This document shows positions 1-6,020 of a stretch of DNA of 6,020 nucleotides, in pieces. The position numbers and the translations under genes are program-made. Position 1 is the first letter of the stretch. Each line of letters begins with the position of its first letter. The DNA is from Hyphococcus sp. (GTDB lineage Bacteria > Pseudomonadota > Alphaproteobacteria > Caulobacterales > Parvularculaceae), in assembly GCA_021604585.1 (NCBI GenBank), contig BQJG01000103.1:1-6020 (forward strand), given 5' to 3'. The notes beneath the pieces were generated by a model. That model had not been told where the DNA came from, made no database searches, and saw only the letters and a list, made by a program, of their open reading frames with translations.

Positions 1-1460
1 CGTTTCAGCGCTGCTTCCGCAATTTCCTGAAGCCGGTGCGGTTCGGGTTTCGCCGTCTCAACATCCAACGCAGCTGGCATCCGGTTATAGGCGTCGAGCG
101 CGGCGACTTTGTAGGCTTCCGCGAGCGTCGGATAGTTGAAAGTGTTCTCAACAAAATAATCGAGTCCGCCGCCAAGATTGAGCACCGCCTGTCCGATATG
201 GATAAGTTCGGTGGCGCCCTCGCCGACAATATGACAGCCGATGAGCTTGCGCGTCTTCAGGCTGAACAGCATTTTCAACATGCCGGTATTGAGGCCCATA
301 ATGTGACCGCGCGACGTTTCGCGAAACCGCGCCACACCGCATTCATAGGCAATGTTTTTGTCGCGCGCTTCTTCTTCGCTCAAGCCCACCGTCGACATTT
401 CCGGCACGGAATAAATGCCGTAGGGGAAGAATTCCGGCGGCTTATGCGCGCTGGCGCTGAACGCATGACAGGCGGCGATACGCCCCTGCTCCATCGAAGT
501 TGAGGCGAGCGACGGGAAGCCGATAACATCCCCGGCGGCGTAGATATGCGGCGCGCTGGTCTGGAACGTCTGCGGATTGACGCTCAGGCGCCCGCGATGA
601 TCGCAATCAAGTTCGCAAGCGGGCAGATTAAGGCTCGACGTCGCGCCCATCCGGCCCGCCGCAAACAAGACAATGTTCGATTTGACGATGCGGCCGTCTT
701 CAAGGCGCGTCTCGCATTTGCCCGGCGCATGGCGGATGATTTTCTCGACCTTCGCGCCGAAACGCATCTGCACGCCGCGATCGCGGAGCTGATGAGTGAA
801 GTCGGCGACCAGTTCCTTGTCGATGAAATCGAGCATGGTGTCGCGCGGTTCGATCAGCGTCACGTGAACATCAAGCGCAGAAAAGATCGTCGCATATTCA
901 ATGCCGATGACGCCTGCGCCAATCACCGCGATGGAGCGCGGCAGCGCTTTCAGTTCCAAAATATCGTCGCTGTCGAGCACGCTCTCGCCGTCAAACGGAA
1001 TATCATCAGGGCGGAACGGAACCGTGCCGACGCAAATCAGAAAACGCTCGGCGGAAAAAGTTGCGGCTTCGCCGCCTTCTTTTGTGACTTCGATCTCGTG
1101 CGTACCGGTGAACTTCGCCTCGCCTTTCAGGGTCGTCACTTGGTTGCGCGCAAATTGATGTTCGAGGACTTCGACTTCGTGGCCCAACGTCATGCGCAAC
1201 CGCGCGCGCAAATCATCGGCGGTGATGTCCTGCTTGACGCGATAGGAGCGCCCGTAAAAACCGCGCTCGCGCCAGCCGGAAAGATTCAAGGCGGTCTCGC
1301 GCAGGGTCTTTGACGGAATTGTGCCTGTGTGCACTGAGACGCCGCCGACCTGGCGGCCGCGCTCGACCACCAGCACGCTCTTGCCGAGCTTCGCCGCCTG
1401 GATGGCGGCGCGCCGGCCCGCCGGTCCGCTGCCGATCACGATTAGGTCGTAGTGGTTCAT
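1..1460 (-). CDS. sthA: Soluble (Si-specific) NAD(P)+ transhydrogenase SthA, 3' end beyond the window
   Basis: This is a cytoplasmic FAD flavoprotein expected to move reducing equivalents between NADPH and NAD+. At least 486 residues are open from the ATG at 1460 to the left edge, with no stop. Visible motifs are the N-terminal FAD dinucleotide fold GSGPAG (residues 10-15), a second Rossmann motif GAGVIG (181-186), the FAD motif AAGDVIG with D311, and a C-terminal dimerisation region with HIGQ (from H421) and FNYPTLAE (441-448). It resembles disulfide oxidoreductases, but both redox cysteines are replaced (S42 and T47 in VSVHTGTIPSK). The catalytic-His motif HxHPT reads FNYPT. These replacements are the SthA family signature and separate it from lipoamide dehydrogenase, glutathione reductase and mercuric reductase. 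The E. coli protein (about 466 aa) ends soon after FNYPT, whereas this one continues at least 20 residues with a charged, helix-like tail. GAGGGG-like purines (GAGGGG, 1470-1475) lie 9 nt before the ATG. No convincing promoter hexamers were found in the 5' leader. Confidence 0.95.
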   Translation of the reverse strand, partial: MNHYDLIVIGSGPAGRRAAIQAAKLGKSVLVVERGRQVGGVSVHTGTIPSKTLRETALNLSGWRERGFYGRSYRVKQDITADDLRARLRMTLGHEVEVLEHQFARNQVTTLKGEAKFTGTHEIEVTKEGGEAATFSAERFLICVGTVPFRPDDIPFDGESVLDSDDILELKALPRSIAVIGAGVIGIEYATIFSALDVHVTLIEPRDTMLDFIDKELVADFTHQLRDRGVQMRFGAKVEKIIRHAPGKCETRLEDGRIVKSNIVLFAAGRMGATSSLNLPACELDCDHRGRLSVNPQTFQTSAPHIYAAGDVIGFPSLASTSMEQGRIAACHAFSASAHKPPEFFPYGIYSVPEMSTVGLSEEEARDKNIAYECGVARFRETSRGHIMGLNTGMLKMLFSLKTRKLIGCHIVGEGATELIHIGQAVLNLGGGLDYFVENTFNYPTLAEAYKVAALDAYNRMPAALDVETAKPEPHRLQEIAEAALK

Positions 1461-1554
1461 CTCTCGCTGCCCCTCATGGTGAACGGAGATTAACGAGGAC
1501 GCCCTAAGATTAGGTGACCGCTGCTTTTGGTAATTCACTTTTTAGTAACGTGGC

Positions 1555-1654
1555 TTTCTTCCCCCGTTTACGGGGGAAGTGCCCCAAAGGGGCGATGGGG
1601 GTTAACCCCCTCCGTCAGCTCCGCTGACACCTCCCCCGTAAACGGGGGAGGAGA
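1555..1654. repeat. 100-bp palindromic element with nested hairpins (REP/MITE-like)
   Basis: The outer arms 1555-1580 and 1629-1654 are inverted repeats of 26 positions with only two G·T pairs and one A·C mismatch. Their core (1561-1576 against 1633-1648) is a perfect 16-bp match. Each core arm is also self-palindromic (CCCCCG, 4-nt loop, CGGGGG). Inside lie three further hairpins: GCCCC-AAA-GGGGC (1581-1593), GGGGG-TTAA-CCCCC (1597-1610) and GTCAGC-TCC-GCTGAC (1614-1628). The whole can be drawn as a cloverleaf. It sits 21 bp past the peptidase stop codon and about 95 bp before sthA. By structure it belongs with intergenic REP/BIME or MITE-type palindromes, but only one copy is in view, so dispersal is inferred. 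It might stall or end transcription from the thrC–peptidase operon, or protect the mRNA 3' end. No T-run follows on either side, so it is not a standard intrinsic terminator. Confidence 0.8.
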
Positions 1655-1675
1655 AGGTCGCGCGTTTATTAGAAA

Positions 1676-2929
1676 TTACGCGCCGGTAAACACCGCCTCA
1701 ACACTCGCTGTCTTGCACGGCCCGACAATCGAGATCGCGCACGGCCCATCAAGCGCGCGGCGGGCGCAGTGCTGCATTTCATCGACAGTGATCGCGTCTA
1801 TGCGCGCGAGAATTTCATCGGCGCCCATCGGCTTGCCATAGACAAACAGCTGCCCCGCCGCCGCTTCGATCCGGTTGGCCGGGCTTTCCAGCCCCATCAG
1901 CAATGACGAGCGCAACAGCGCCTTGCCGCGCGAAACTTCCGCGTCAGTCATCGCGTTTGCCGTCGCTTCCATTTCATCGCGAATGATTTTCGCCGCTTCC
2001 GGAATGTGTTTGGCTTCGGCGTTCACATAGGCGCCGAGCAAGCCGCTCTCATCATAACCATCCGCGAACGCATAGACCGAATAGGCCAGCCCCCGCTCCT
2101 CGCGAATTTTCTGGAACAGCCGCGACGACATGCCGCCGCCGAGAATATCAGCATAGAGTCGCGTTGCGAAATATTCATCATGGCCCGACGCAACACCCGG
2201 AAACGCCACCGCCAGATGGGTTTGTTCAATCTTGCGCGCATCGTGTGACACGCCGCCGGTGAAGGCGGGCCCGGTGCGTTGTTCAACGCCGTTTGCGTTT
2301 GATGCGAAGGCGCCAAAGTATTTTTCTGCGAGGCGCAGCAATCCGTCTTCATCGACCGCGCCGGAGGCGGCGATGACCATATCCTGCGGCCGGTAACAGC
2401 GTTTCATAAATGCGCGCAGGCTGTCCGGTGTCTGCGCGCGCACGCTTTTCGGCGTGCCAAGGATCGGTCGTCCCAAAGGATGCCCGGCCCAGGCGACTTC
2501 GCTGACCTTTTCAAACACCACATCGTCGGGCGTGTCGGCGGCCTCGCCGATTTCCTGCACGACGACTTCGCGTTCTTTCATCATCTCTTCATCGTCAAAC
2601 AACGGATTAAGCAGAATGTCGGAAAGAATATCGGCGCCGAGTTCGAGATCGTCCTTGAGGATGCGCGCATAGTAGCCTGTGCGCTGATGGCTGGTGGCGG
2701 CGTTCAAGTAACCGCCGACCGCTTCGATCTGTTCGGCAATATCGAGCGGCGACCGGGTCGTGGTGCCCTTGAACGCCATATGCTCAAGGAAATGCGCGAC
2801 ACCATGTTCGCTGGTGTTTTCATCGACTGACCCGGCGCGCACCCAGACGCCGAGCGCCGCCGTCGCAAGCCCGGGCATGGGATCGGCGATGACCCGAACG
2901 CCATTCGCCAGCGTATGAACCTTGTTCAT
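1676..2929 (-). CDS. M16B family zinc metallopeptidase (mitochondrial processing peptidase beta-like)
   Basis: A 417-residue inverzincin peptidase of the bacterial M16B group, related to the beta subunit of mitochondrial processing peptidase. The inverted zinc motif HFLEH gives H46, E49 (catalytic) and H50. The third zinc ligand is E126 in VVVQEI, 76 residues after H50, the same spacing as in mitochondrial MPP-beta. An N-terminal catalytic half (about 10-160) is followed by the inactive M16_C half (about 165-345). The latter carries the conserved stretch LGGGMSSRLF...ERGLAYSVYAF. The length is normal for a single-subunit M16B protein working as a dimer. No signal peptide is visible, so it is probably cytoplasmic, degrading peptides. 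The ATG overlaps the thrC stop (ATGA, 2926-2929). An AAGG lies 8 nt upstream inside the end of thrC, which fits translational coupling. A shared pathway with ThrC is not evident, although this gene pair recurs in alphaproteobacteria (from memory). The physiological substrate is unknown. Confidence 0.93.
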   Translation of the reverse strand: MNKVHTLANGVRVIADPMPGLATAALGVWVRAGSVDENTSEHGVAHFLEHMAFKGTTTRSPLDIAEQIEAVGGYLNAATSHQRTGYYARILKDDLELGADILSDILLNPLFDDEEMMKEREVVVQEIGEAADTPDDVVFEKVSEVAWAGHPLGRPILGTPKSVRAQTPDSLRAFMKRCYRPQDMVIAASGAVDEDGLLRLAEKYFGAFASNANGVEQRTGPAFTGGVSHDARKIEQTHLAVAFPGVASGHDEYFATRLYADILGGGMSSRLFQKIREERGLAYSVYAFADGYDESGLLGAYVNAEAKHIPEAAKIIRDEMEATANAMTDAEVSRGKALLRSSLLMGLESPANRIEAAAGQLFVYGKPMGADEILARIDAITVDEMQHCARRALDGPCAISIVGPCKTASVEAVFTGA

Positions 2930-4323
2930 GCAAATGCCTTGGTGATGATTGCTTTGATCGCTTGGCTGTCGGCGGGTGCGTGATCCATTTGTTCTGGCCG
3001 ATTGAAAAGGTCGGCATAAGCGTCAGGCAACGCTGGAGCCTTTCCAGTCGCCTGCTCCACCGCATCGGGGAATTTCGCCGGATGCGCCGTGGAGAGCGTG
3101 ACGGTCTTTCCGTTGAGCGCGCCTGCTTCGCGCAAACGAATGGCGCCAACCCGGCCCACCGCTGTATGCGGATCGATCAACTGGCCTGTCACTTTATAAT
3201 GGCGCGCAATTTCGCTGAGTGTTTCACCCATTGAGATCGCGGCGGAGACGAAATCCTCGCGGATCGAAGCCAGCGTTTGCGCGTCAATCTTCATACTCTT
3301 GTCACGGGCGAAGGCTTCCATCGCTGCGCGCAAAGCATTCGAGTCACGGCCCTTCGCTTCAAACAAGAGCCGCTCAAAATTGCTCGCGACCTGAATGTCC
3401 ATCGATGGCGAAGCTGTCGGCTGCACCGCGCCCGGCGTGTAATCGCCCTGCGAAATGGCGCGATGGAGAATATCGTTCGCGTTGGCGGCGACGCCGAGCC
3501 TGGCGATGGGCAACCCCATTTGTTTGGCGGCGTAGCCCGCAAACACATCACCGAAATTTCCAGTTGGCACGACAAAACTGATCGCCTCATCTCCCTTGGT
3601 GATCTTCGCCCAGCTCGTGAAATAATACACCGTCTGCGCCGCCAGCCGCGCCCAGTTGATTGAGTTGACGCCGCTCAGGCGCACGTCTTTGACAAAACCC
3701 TCATCAGCAAACAGCGATTTCACAATCGCCTGGCAATCATCGAACGACCCTTTGACGGCGATGTTCTTTACATTGTCGGCGATCACCGACGTCATCATCC
3801 GTTGCTGGACTGCGCTGACGCGCCCTTCCGGATGCAGCACCACAACATTGACGCGCGCGCAGGATTTCAGCGCTTCAATCGCGGCGGAGCCGGTATCGCC
3901 AGAGGTGGCGGCGATAATCGTCACGCGCTCATCGCGGCGGGTCAGCGCTGCATCGAACAAGCGCCCGAGGATTTGCATGGCGAAATCCTTGAACGCCAAA
4001 GTCGGCCCGTGAAACAGTTCAAGGATCCAGTCTTCGTCGCCAATTTTGATCAACGGCGCCACCGCATCATCCGTGAACGAACCATAGGCTTGGGCGGTCA
4101 TCTCCGCCAATTGGGCCTTGTCGAAGCTCTCGCCGGTGAAGCGCGACAAAATCTCCGCCGCGGCCTGCGCATAGGGCATCTCGCCAATCGCGCGCGCCTC
4201 ATCAACGCTCAAATGCGGCCATGCTTCAGGCATGTACAGTCCGCCATCAGGCGCAAGCCCGGCAAGCAGCGCGCTTTCAAAATCTACGGCGGGGCATCCC
4301 CCTCTGGTCGAGATATATTTCAT
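2926..4323 (-). CDS. thrC: Threonine synthase
   Basis: A PLP-dependent lyase that converts O-phospho-L-homoserine and water to L-threonine and phosphate, the last step of threonine synthesis, in the cytoplasm. The 465 residues match the long proteobacterial/fungal-type ThrC. Landmarks are the N-terminal STRGG (5-9) and APDGGLYMPE (24-33) typical of this enzyme, the Schiff-base lysine K112 in LAFKDFA, the ATSGDTGSAA loop (139-148), GSFDDCQ (192-198), NSINWAR (220-226), and the cofactor-phosphate loop PTGNFGD (253-259). IDPHTAVG near the C-terminus is also characteristic. All expected active-site segments are present and the frame is intact. The ATG at 4323 lies 15 nt after the stop of the upstream PON-like gene. 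No good Shine-Dalgarno sequence precedes it (the gap reads CCACAACCGCGCCG), so translation may rely on re-initiation from the upstream gene or be leaderless from an internal promoter. The stop codon overlaps the peptidase start by 4 bp. Confidence 0.97.
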   Translation of the reverse strand: MKYISTRGGCPAVDFESALLAGLAPDGGLYMPEAWPHLSVDEARAIGEMPYAQAAAEILSRFTGESFDKAQLAEMTAQAYGSFTDDAVAPLIKIGDEDWILELFHGPTLAFKDFAMQILGRLFDAALTRRDERVTIIAATSGDTGSAAIEALKSCARVNVVVLHPEGRVSAVQQRMMTSVIADNVKNIAVKGSFDDCQAIVKSLFADEGFVKDVRLSGVNSINWARLAAQTVYYFTSWAKITKGDEAISFVVPTGNFGDVFAGYAAKQMGLPIARLGVAANANDILHRAISQGDYTPGAVQPTASPSMDIQVASNFERLLFEAKGRDSNALRAAMEAFARDKSMKIDAQTLASIREDFVSAAISMGETLSEIARHYKVTGQLIDPHTAVGRVGAIRLREAGALNGKTVTLSTAHPAKFPDAVEQATGKAPALPDAYADLFNRPEQMDHAPADSQAIKAIITKAFA

Positions 4324-4338
4324 CGGCGCGGTTGTGGC

Positions 4339-5376
4339 TTATCTCGCCGCCTTGGGCAAATCGCAAAACAGGAATTGCTCCGCATAAAGCGCGCCAATCA
4401 GCAATTTATTTTTGACCGGTGCCGCCACCGTCGAGGCCGACTGCTGTTTGCCGTCATCGCGATAGATGGTCGTCACGGCGCCGTCGGGGTCGAGCCTGAT
4501 CACCTCTGACGGCGCAATGGCGTTCACATCGCGCAACAGACGCGGCGTCGCCAGCGGTTTGGGCAGCGCGCCGATCCAGACCGCGCCGGCGGGATCAACA
4601 TTGATGTTGTCGGGCGAGGCTTTGAGACGGACCGTTTTGTCGAGCGTCAGCGCGCCGCTCGCCGCGTCGCGGTCAAAGACCTTAAGCGCATTGCCAGAGG
4701 TTTCCGCCGCATACAGCTTCGATCCGTCCGGCGACAAAGCGAGGCCATTGGCGAAACGCAGCCCCTCGGCCGCCACGCGCCAGACCGCGCCGTCCACGTA
4801 GAAAATATCGCCGGAGCCCGATTGCATCAGGAAGTGCAGATCGGCAACCGCCGCGTTGCGCCCCGGGCGAACATCGTTGCTGACATAAAACTGGCGCGGC
4901 CCCACCGCGACGATATTATTCGGGCTGTTGAGCCGCCGCTCAGCGAATGTTTCAAGATGGCTGAGATCGCCATTCTCGGCGACGTCATAGACTTCGACCG
5001 AGGGGCCCGCTTCATTGACCACGAACAGGCGGCGAACCTCGCCGTCCTCATAGTAATCGAGACCGAAGGGGCGGAACGCCGCCGGGACCCCTTGCGTCCG
5101 GTCGCGAAACCCGGCTTCGGAAAGCGGATCGCTCACGTCGAAGACATGGATTGCGCCACGCGCGCCTTCCGTCCGGCGGTCGAGCGAGGAAATAAACGCC
5201 CGCCCATGGGCCTGATCGACCTCAATATCTTCCGGTCCGGCGATTCCCCGCACCGGCGCGCAAGCGGCCAGCGCCACGGGCTTGATCTCTGAAAACTGGT
5301 TAAAGGCCTGAAGGCGTAACCCTACTGCGCCGGCCAGCACCACCAGGATCGCCAGCAAAAACAACCAAAATCGCAT
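4339..5376 (-). CDS. Paraoxonase/arylesterase-family (PON-like) six-bladed beta-propeller protein, membrane-anchored or exported
   Basis: A 345-residue protein from the ATG at 5376. A TTG at 5391 would add 5 residues; neither start has a clear Shine-Dalgarno sequence, and ATG followed by Arg and a hydrophobic run suits an export signal. Residues 3-20 form one membrane-spanning segment or uncleaved signal peptide. The rest aligns by eye (PON1 recalled from memory) with animal paraoxonases: GPEDIEV (48-54), NNIVAVGP (153-160), FANGLALSPDG (208-218), PDNINVDP (255-262) and the terminal KLLIG. The catalytic-calcium ligands of PON1 (E53, N168, N224, D269, N270) correspond to E49, N153, N210, D256 and N257, all conserved. 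The disulfide C42–C353 corresponds to C39 and C338. The lactonase/arylesterase dyad H115/H134 is absent, replaced by F104 and E122, and structural-calcium D169 is N154. It is therefore a calcium-binding propeller probably located outside the cytoplasmic membrane, of uncertain activity. SMP-30/gluconolactonase propellers are a more distant alternative. First gene of the thrC block. Confidence 0.82.
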   Translation of the reverse strand: MRFWLFLLAILVVLAGAVGLRLQAFNQFSEIKPVALAACAPVRGIAGPEDIEVDQAHGRAFISSLDRRTEGARGAIHVFDVSDPLSEAGFRDRTQGVPAAFRPFGLDYYEDGEVRRLFVVNEAGPSVEVYDVAENGDLSHLETFAERRLNSPNNIVAVGPRQFYVSNDVRPGRNAAVADLHFLMQSGSGDIFYVDGAVWRVAAEGLRFANGLALSPDGSKLYAAETSGNALKVFDRDAASGALTLDKTVRLKASPDNINVDPAGAVWIGALPKPLATPRLLRDVNAIAPSEVIRLDPDGAVTTIYRDDGKQQSASTVAAPVKNKLLIGALYAEQFLFCDLPKAAR

Positions 5377-5503
5377 GAAAAACAGGGCCAAACAGAAGGA
5401 ACGACAAAGCCCGGCTGAGGCGGGCGGCGACGCCGCGAACCATAACAGCGCCGGGGCGATTTCGCCAGCAGAGCCGCCAGGTCAGGAATATTGTGATAGA
5501 GGC

Positions 5504-5532
5504 TTGCGAAGCCGCCCGCCCCCGCGTATATG
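5504..5532 (+). promoter_or_regulatory. Probable sigma-70 type promoter of rpmE
   Basis: TTGCGA at 5504-5509 as the -35 and TATATG at 5527-5532 as the -10 are separated by 17 bp. The hexamers resemble housekeeping promoters of alphaproteobacteria, where only the first bases of each hexamer are well kept. A start near 5540 would leave a leader of about 45 nt before the rpmE ATG. The spacer is almost pure G+C, in contrast to the hexamers. Assigned by eye, without experimental support. Confidence 0.5.
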
Positions 5533-5571
5533 CGCCGCTCCAATCTGAAAAGACCAGAATTTGCCCGCGCG

Positions 5572-5576
5572 AAGGA
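5572..5576 (+). promoter_or_regulatory. Ribosome binding site fixing the rpmE start
   Basis: AAGGA lies 8 nt before the ATG at 5585. This supports that ATG over the in-frame TTG at 5561, which would add eight residues not seen in other L31 proteins. Confidence 0.85.
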
Positions 5577-5584
5577 CCGCCGCC

Positions 5585-5809
5585 ATGAAAAAAGACATTC
5601 ACCCGGACTACCACACGATCAAAGTGGTGATGACTGACGGCTCGTCTTACGAAACCCGCTCGACCTATGGCGAAGCGGGCGCGACACTGAACCTCGATAT
5701 CGATCCGCTGTCGCACCCGGCCTGGACCGGCGGCCCGGCGAAGGTTGGCGAGCGCGGCCGCGTGTCGAAGTTCAACCAGAAGTTCGGTTCTTTTGGTCTG
5801 AAGAAGTAG
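5585..5809 (+). CDS. rpmE: 50S ribosomal protein L31 (cysteine-free, C-minus form)
   Basis: A 74-residue small basic protein of the large ribosomal subunit, sitting at the central protuberance where it helps bridge the two subunits. It begins MKKDIHPDYHTIKVVMTDG and contains LNLDIDPLSHPAWTGG and GRVSKFNQKFG, the standard L31 blocks. There are no cysteines. The zinc-binding form in E. coli carries four (C16, C18, C37, C40), so this is the zinc-independent form usual in alphaproteobacteria. No second L31 paralogue is seen in the window. It has its own promoter and ribosome binding site and is the only plus-strand gene here. It is divergent from the PON-like gene and convergent with the probable rcdA. 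Confidence 0.97.
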   Translation: MKKDIHPDYHTIKVVMTDGSSYETRSTYGEAGATLNLDIDPLSHPAWTGGPAKVGERGRVSKFNQKFGSFGLKK

Positions 5810-5823
5810 GCTTCGCCGCTTCT
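5802..5823. terminator. Possible hairpin at the rpmE 3' end
   Basis: AGAAG (5802-5806) pairs with CTTCT (5819-5823), enclosing GGC-TTC-GCC (5809-5817). The stem overlaps the rpmE stop codon. Only three T residues follow (GCTTTAC), so termination would be weak. It lies in the 49-bp gap between two convergent genes, where a terminator is expected. Confidence 0.25.
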
Positions 5824-5858
5824 GCTTTACATCAATTGTTGCAAGACCGCACGAACGC

Positions 5859-6020
5859 CTAGCGCCCGCCAAACGCCTTGAGCAATGCCCGCTGTTGCGC
5901 GGCAGCGTCATTCTTTGTTTCCGTAGGGGCTGCGCCCGTGAAGAGTTCGCGATCAAGTCGGCTGATGCGGCTATAGAGCTGATGGGCGCCCTCGATCAGC
6001 GCGACCAGCCGCGGCGGCAA
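5859..6020 (-). CDS. rcdA: C-terminal fragment of a probable RcdA / DUF1465 family protein (5' end beyond the window)
   Basis: The frame from the right edge to the TAG at 5859-5861 encodes 53 residues. They open with LPPRLVALIEGAHQLYSRI and continue with RLDREL, then a low-complexity Ala/Gln tail ending LLKAFGGR. The leucine/arginine-spaced helix with LPPRL, LY and RLDREL resembles the last helix of DUF1465 proteins as I remember them. In Caulobacter that family member, RcdA, is an adaptor that works with CpdR and PopA to bring CtrA to the ClpXP protease. A location beside rpmE agrees with my recollection of alphaproteobacterial gene order. The family core lies outside the window, so identification rests on the tail alone. 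That an ORF is present is likelier than the exact name. Confidence 0.55.
   Translation of the reverse strand: MPPRLVALIEGAHQLYSRISRLDRELFTGAAPTETKNDAAAQQRALLKAFGGR

Noticed and set aside
546..1313. 255-codon plus-strand open frame opposite sthA
   Set aside because: It lies entirely antisense to a gene with full SthA motifs. Its Arg/Ala/His-rich product resembles no family and there is no ribosome binding site.
1457..1477. Six-codon upstream ORF whose TGA overlaps the sthA ATG (ATGA), a possible leader peptide
   Set aside because: It has no ribosome binding site of its own and no regulatory residue pattern, and its ATG sits next to the probable sthA Shine-Dalgarno region. Chance is the simpler explanation.
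1507..1533. TTACCA / TAATCT pair on the minus strand as a promoter for sthA
   Set aside because: The spacer is only 15 bp and the hexamers match consensus poorly. A promoter is expected in this AT-richer stretch but cannot be placed.
3802..4509. 235-codon plus-strand open frame across the thrC / PON-like junction
   Set aside because: It is antisense to two well-supported genes, has an Arg-rich composition typical of GC-rich shadow frames, and shows no recognisable domain.
5409..5435. Short GC-rich inverted repeats (GCCCG...CGGGC and CGGCG-A-CGCCG) in the PON-like gene leader
   Set aside because: Stems are only 5 bp in a very GC-rich stretch, with no match to a known operator or riboswitch.
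5322..5543. 73-codon minus-strand frame in the divergent leader between rpmE and the PON-like gene
   Set aside because: It overlaps the start of the PON-like gene out of frame and ends in a Trp/Cys-rich stretch that mirrors the hydrophobic signal segment. No homology is evident.
5300..5956. 218-codon minus-strand open frame overlapping rpmE
   Set aside because: It runs antisense through rpmE and overlaps both the PON-like gene and the rcdA end in another frame. Its composition is that of a shadow frame.

Overview
The window looks like an alphaproteobacterial chromosome segment of fairly high GC content. The evidence is a short cysteine-free ribosomal protein L31 of the alphaproteobacterial type, an apparent RcdA/DUF1465 C-terminus converging on it, and the thrC–M16 peptidase gene pair. 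The genus cannot be fixed from this much sequence. Most of the window is read on the minus strand and is ordinary housekeeping content.

Layout in minus-strand order, right to left. At the right edge (5859-6020) is the C-terminal end of a probable rcdA gene. It converges on rpmE (5585-5809), the only plus-strand gene. rpmE diverges, across about 208 bp, from a paraoxonase-like (PON/arylesterase) gene at 4339-5376. That gene is followed 15 bp later by thrC (threonine synthase, 2926-4323). thrC overlaps the start of an M16B zinc peptidase gene (1676-2929) by 4 bp (ATGA). These three genes form a tight, probably co-transcribed block.

The gap between the peptidase gene and the next gene (1461-1675) holds a 100-bp palindromic element at 1555-1654. 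It can fold into a long outer stem enclosing three hairpins. Left of it, sthA (soluble pyridine nucleotide transhydrogenase, 1-1460) runs off the left edge. It has its own 5' leader of about 95 bp.

The genes do not make up a single pathway. ThrC completes threonine synthesis, SthA balances NADPH and NADH, L31 belongs to the ribosome, and RcdA would act in regulated CtrA proteolysis. No defence system, mobile gene cluster, CRISPR array or tRNA/rRNA gene is visible. The two items most worth a second look are the PON-like protein, which keeps its calcium ligands but lacks both catalytic histidines, and the palindromic element.
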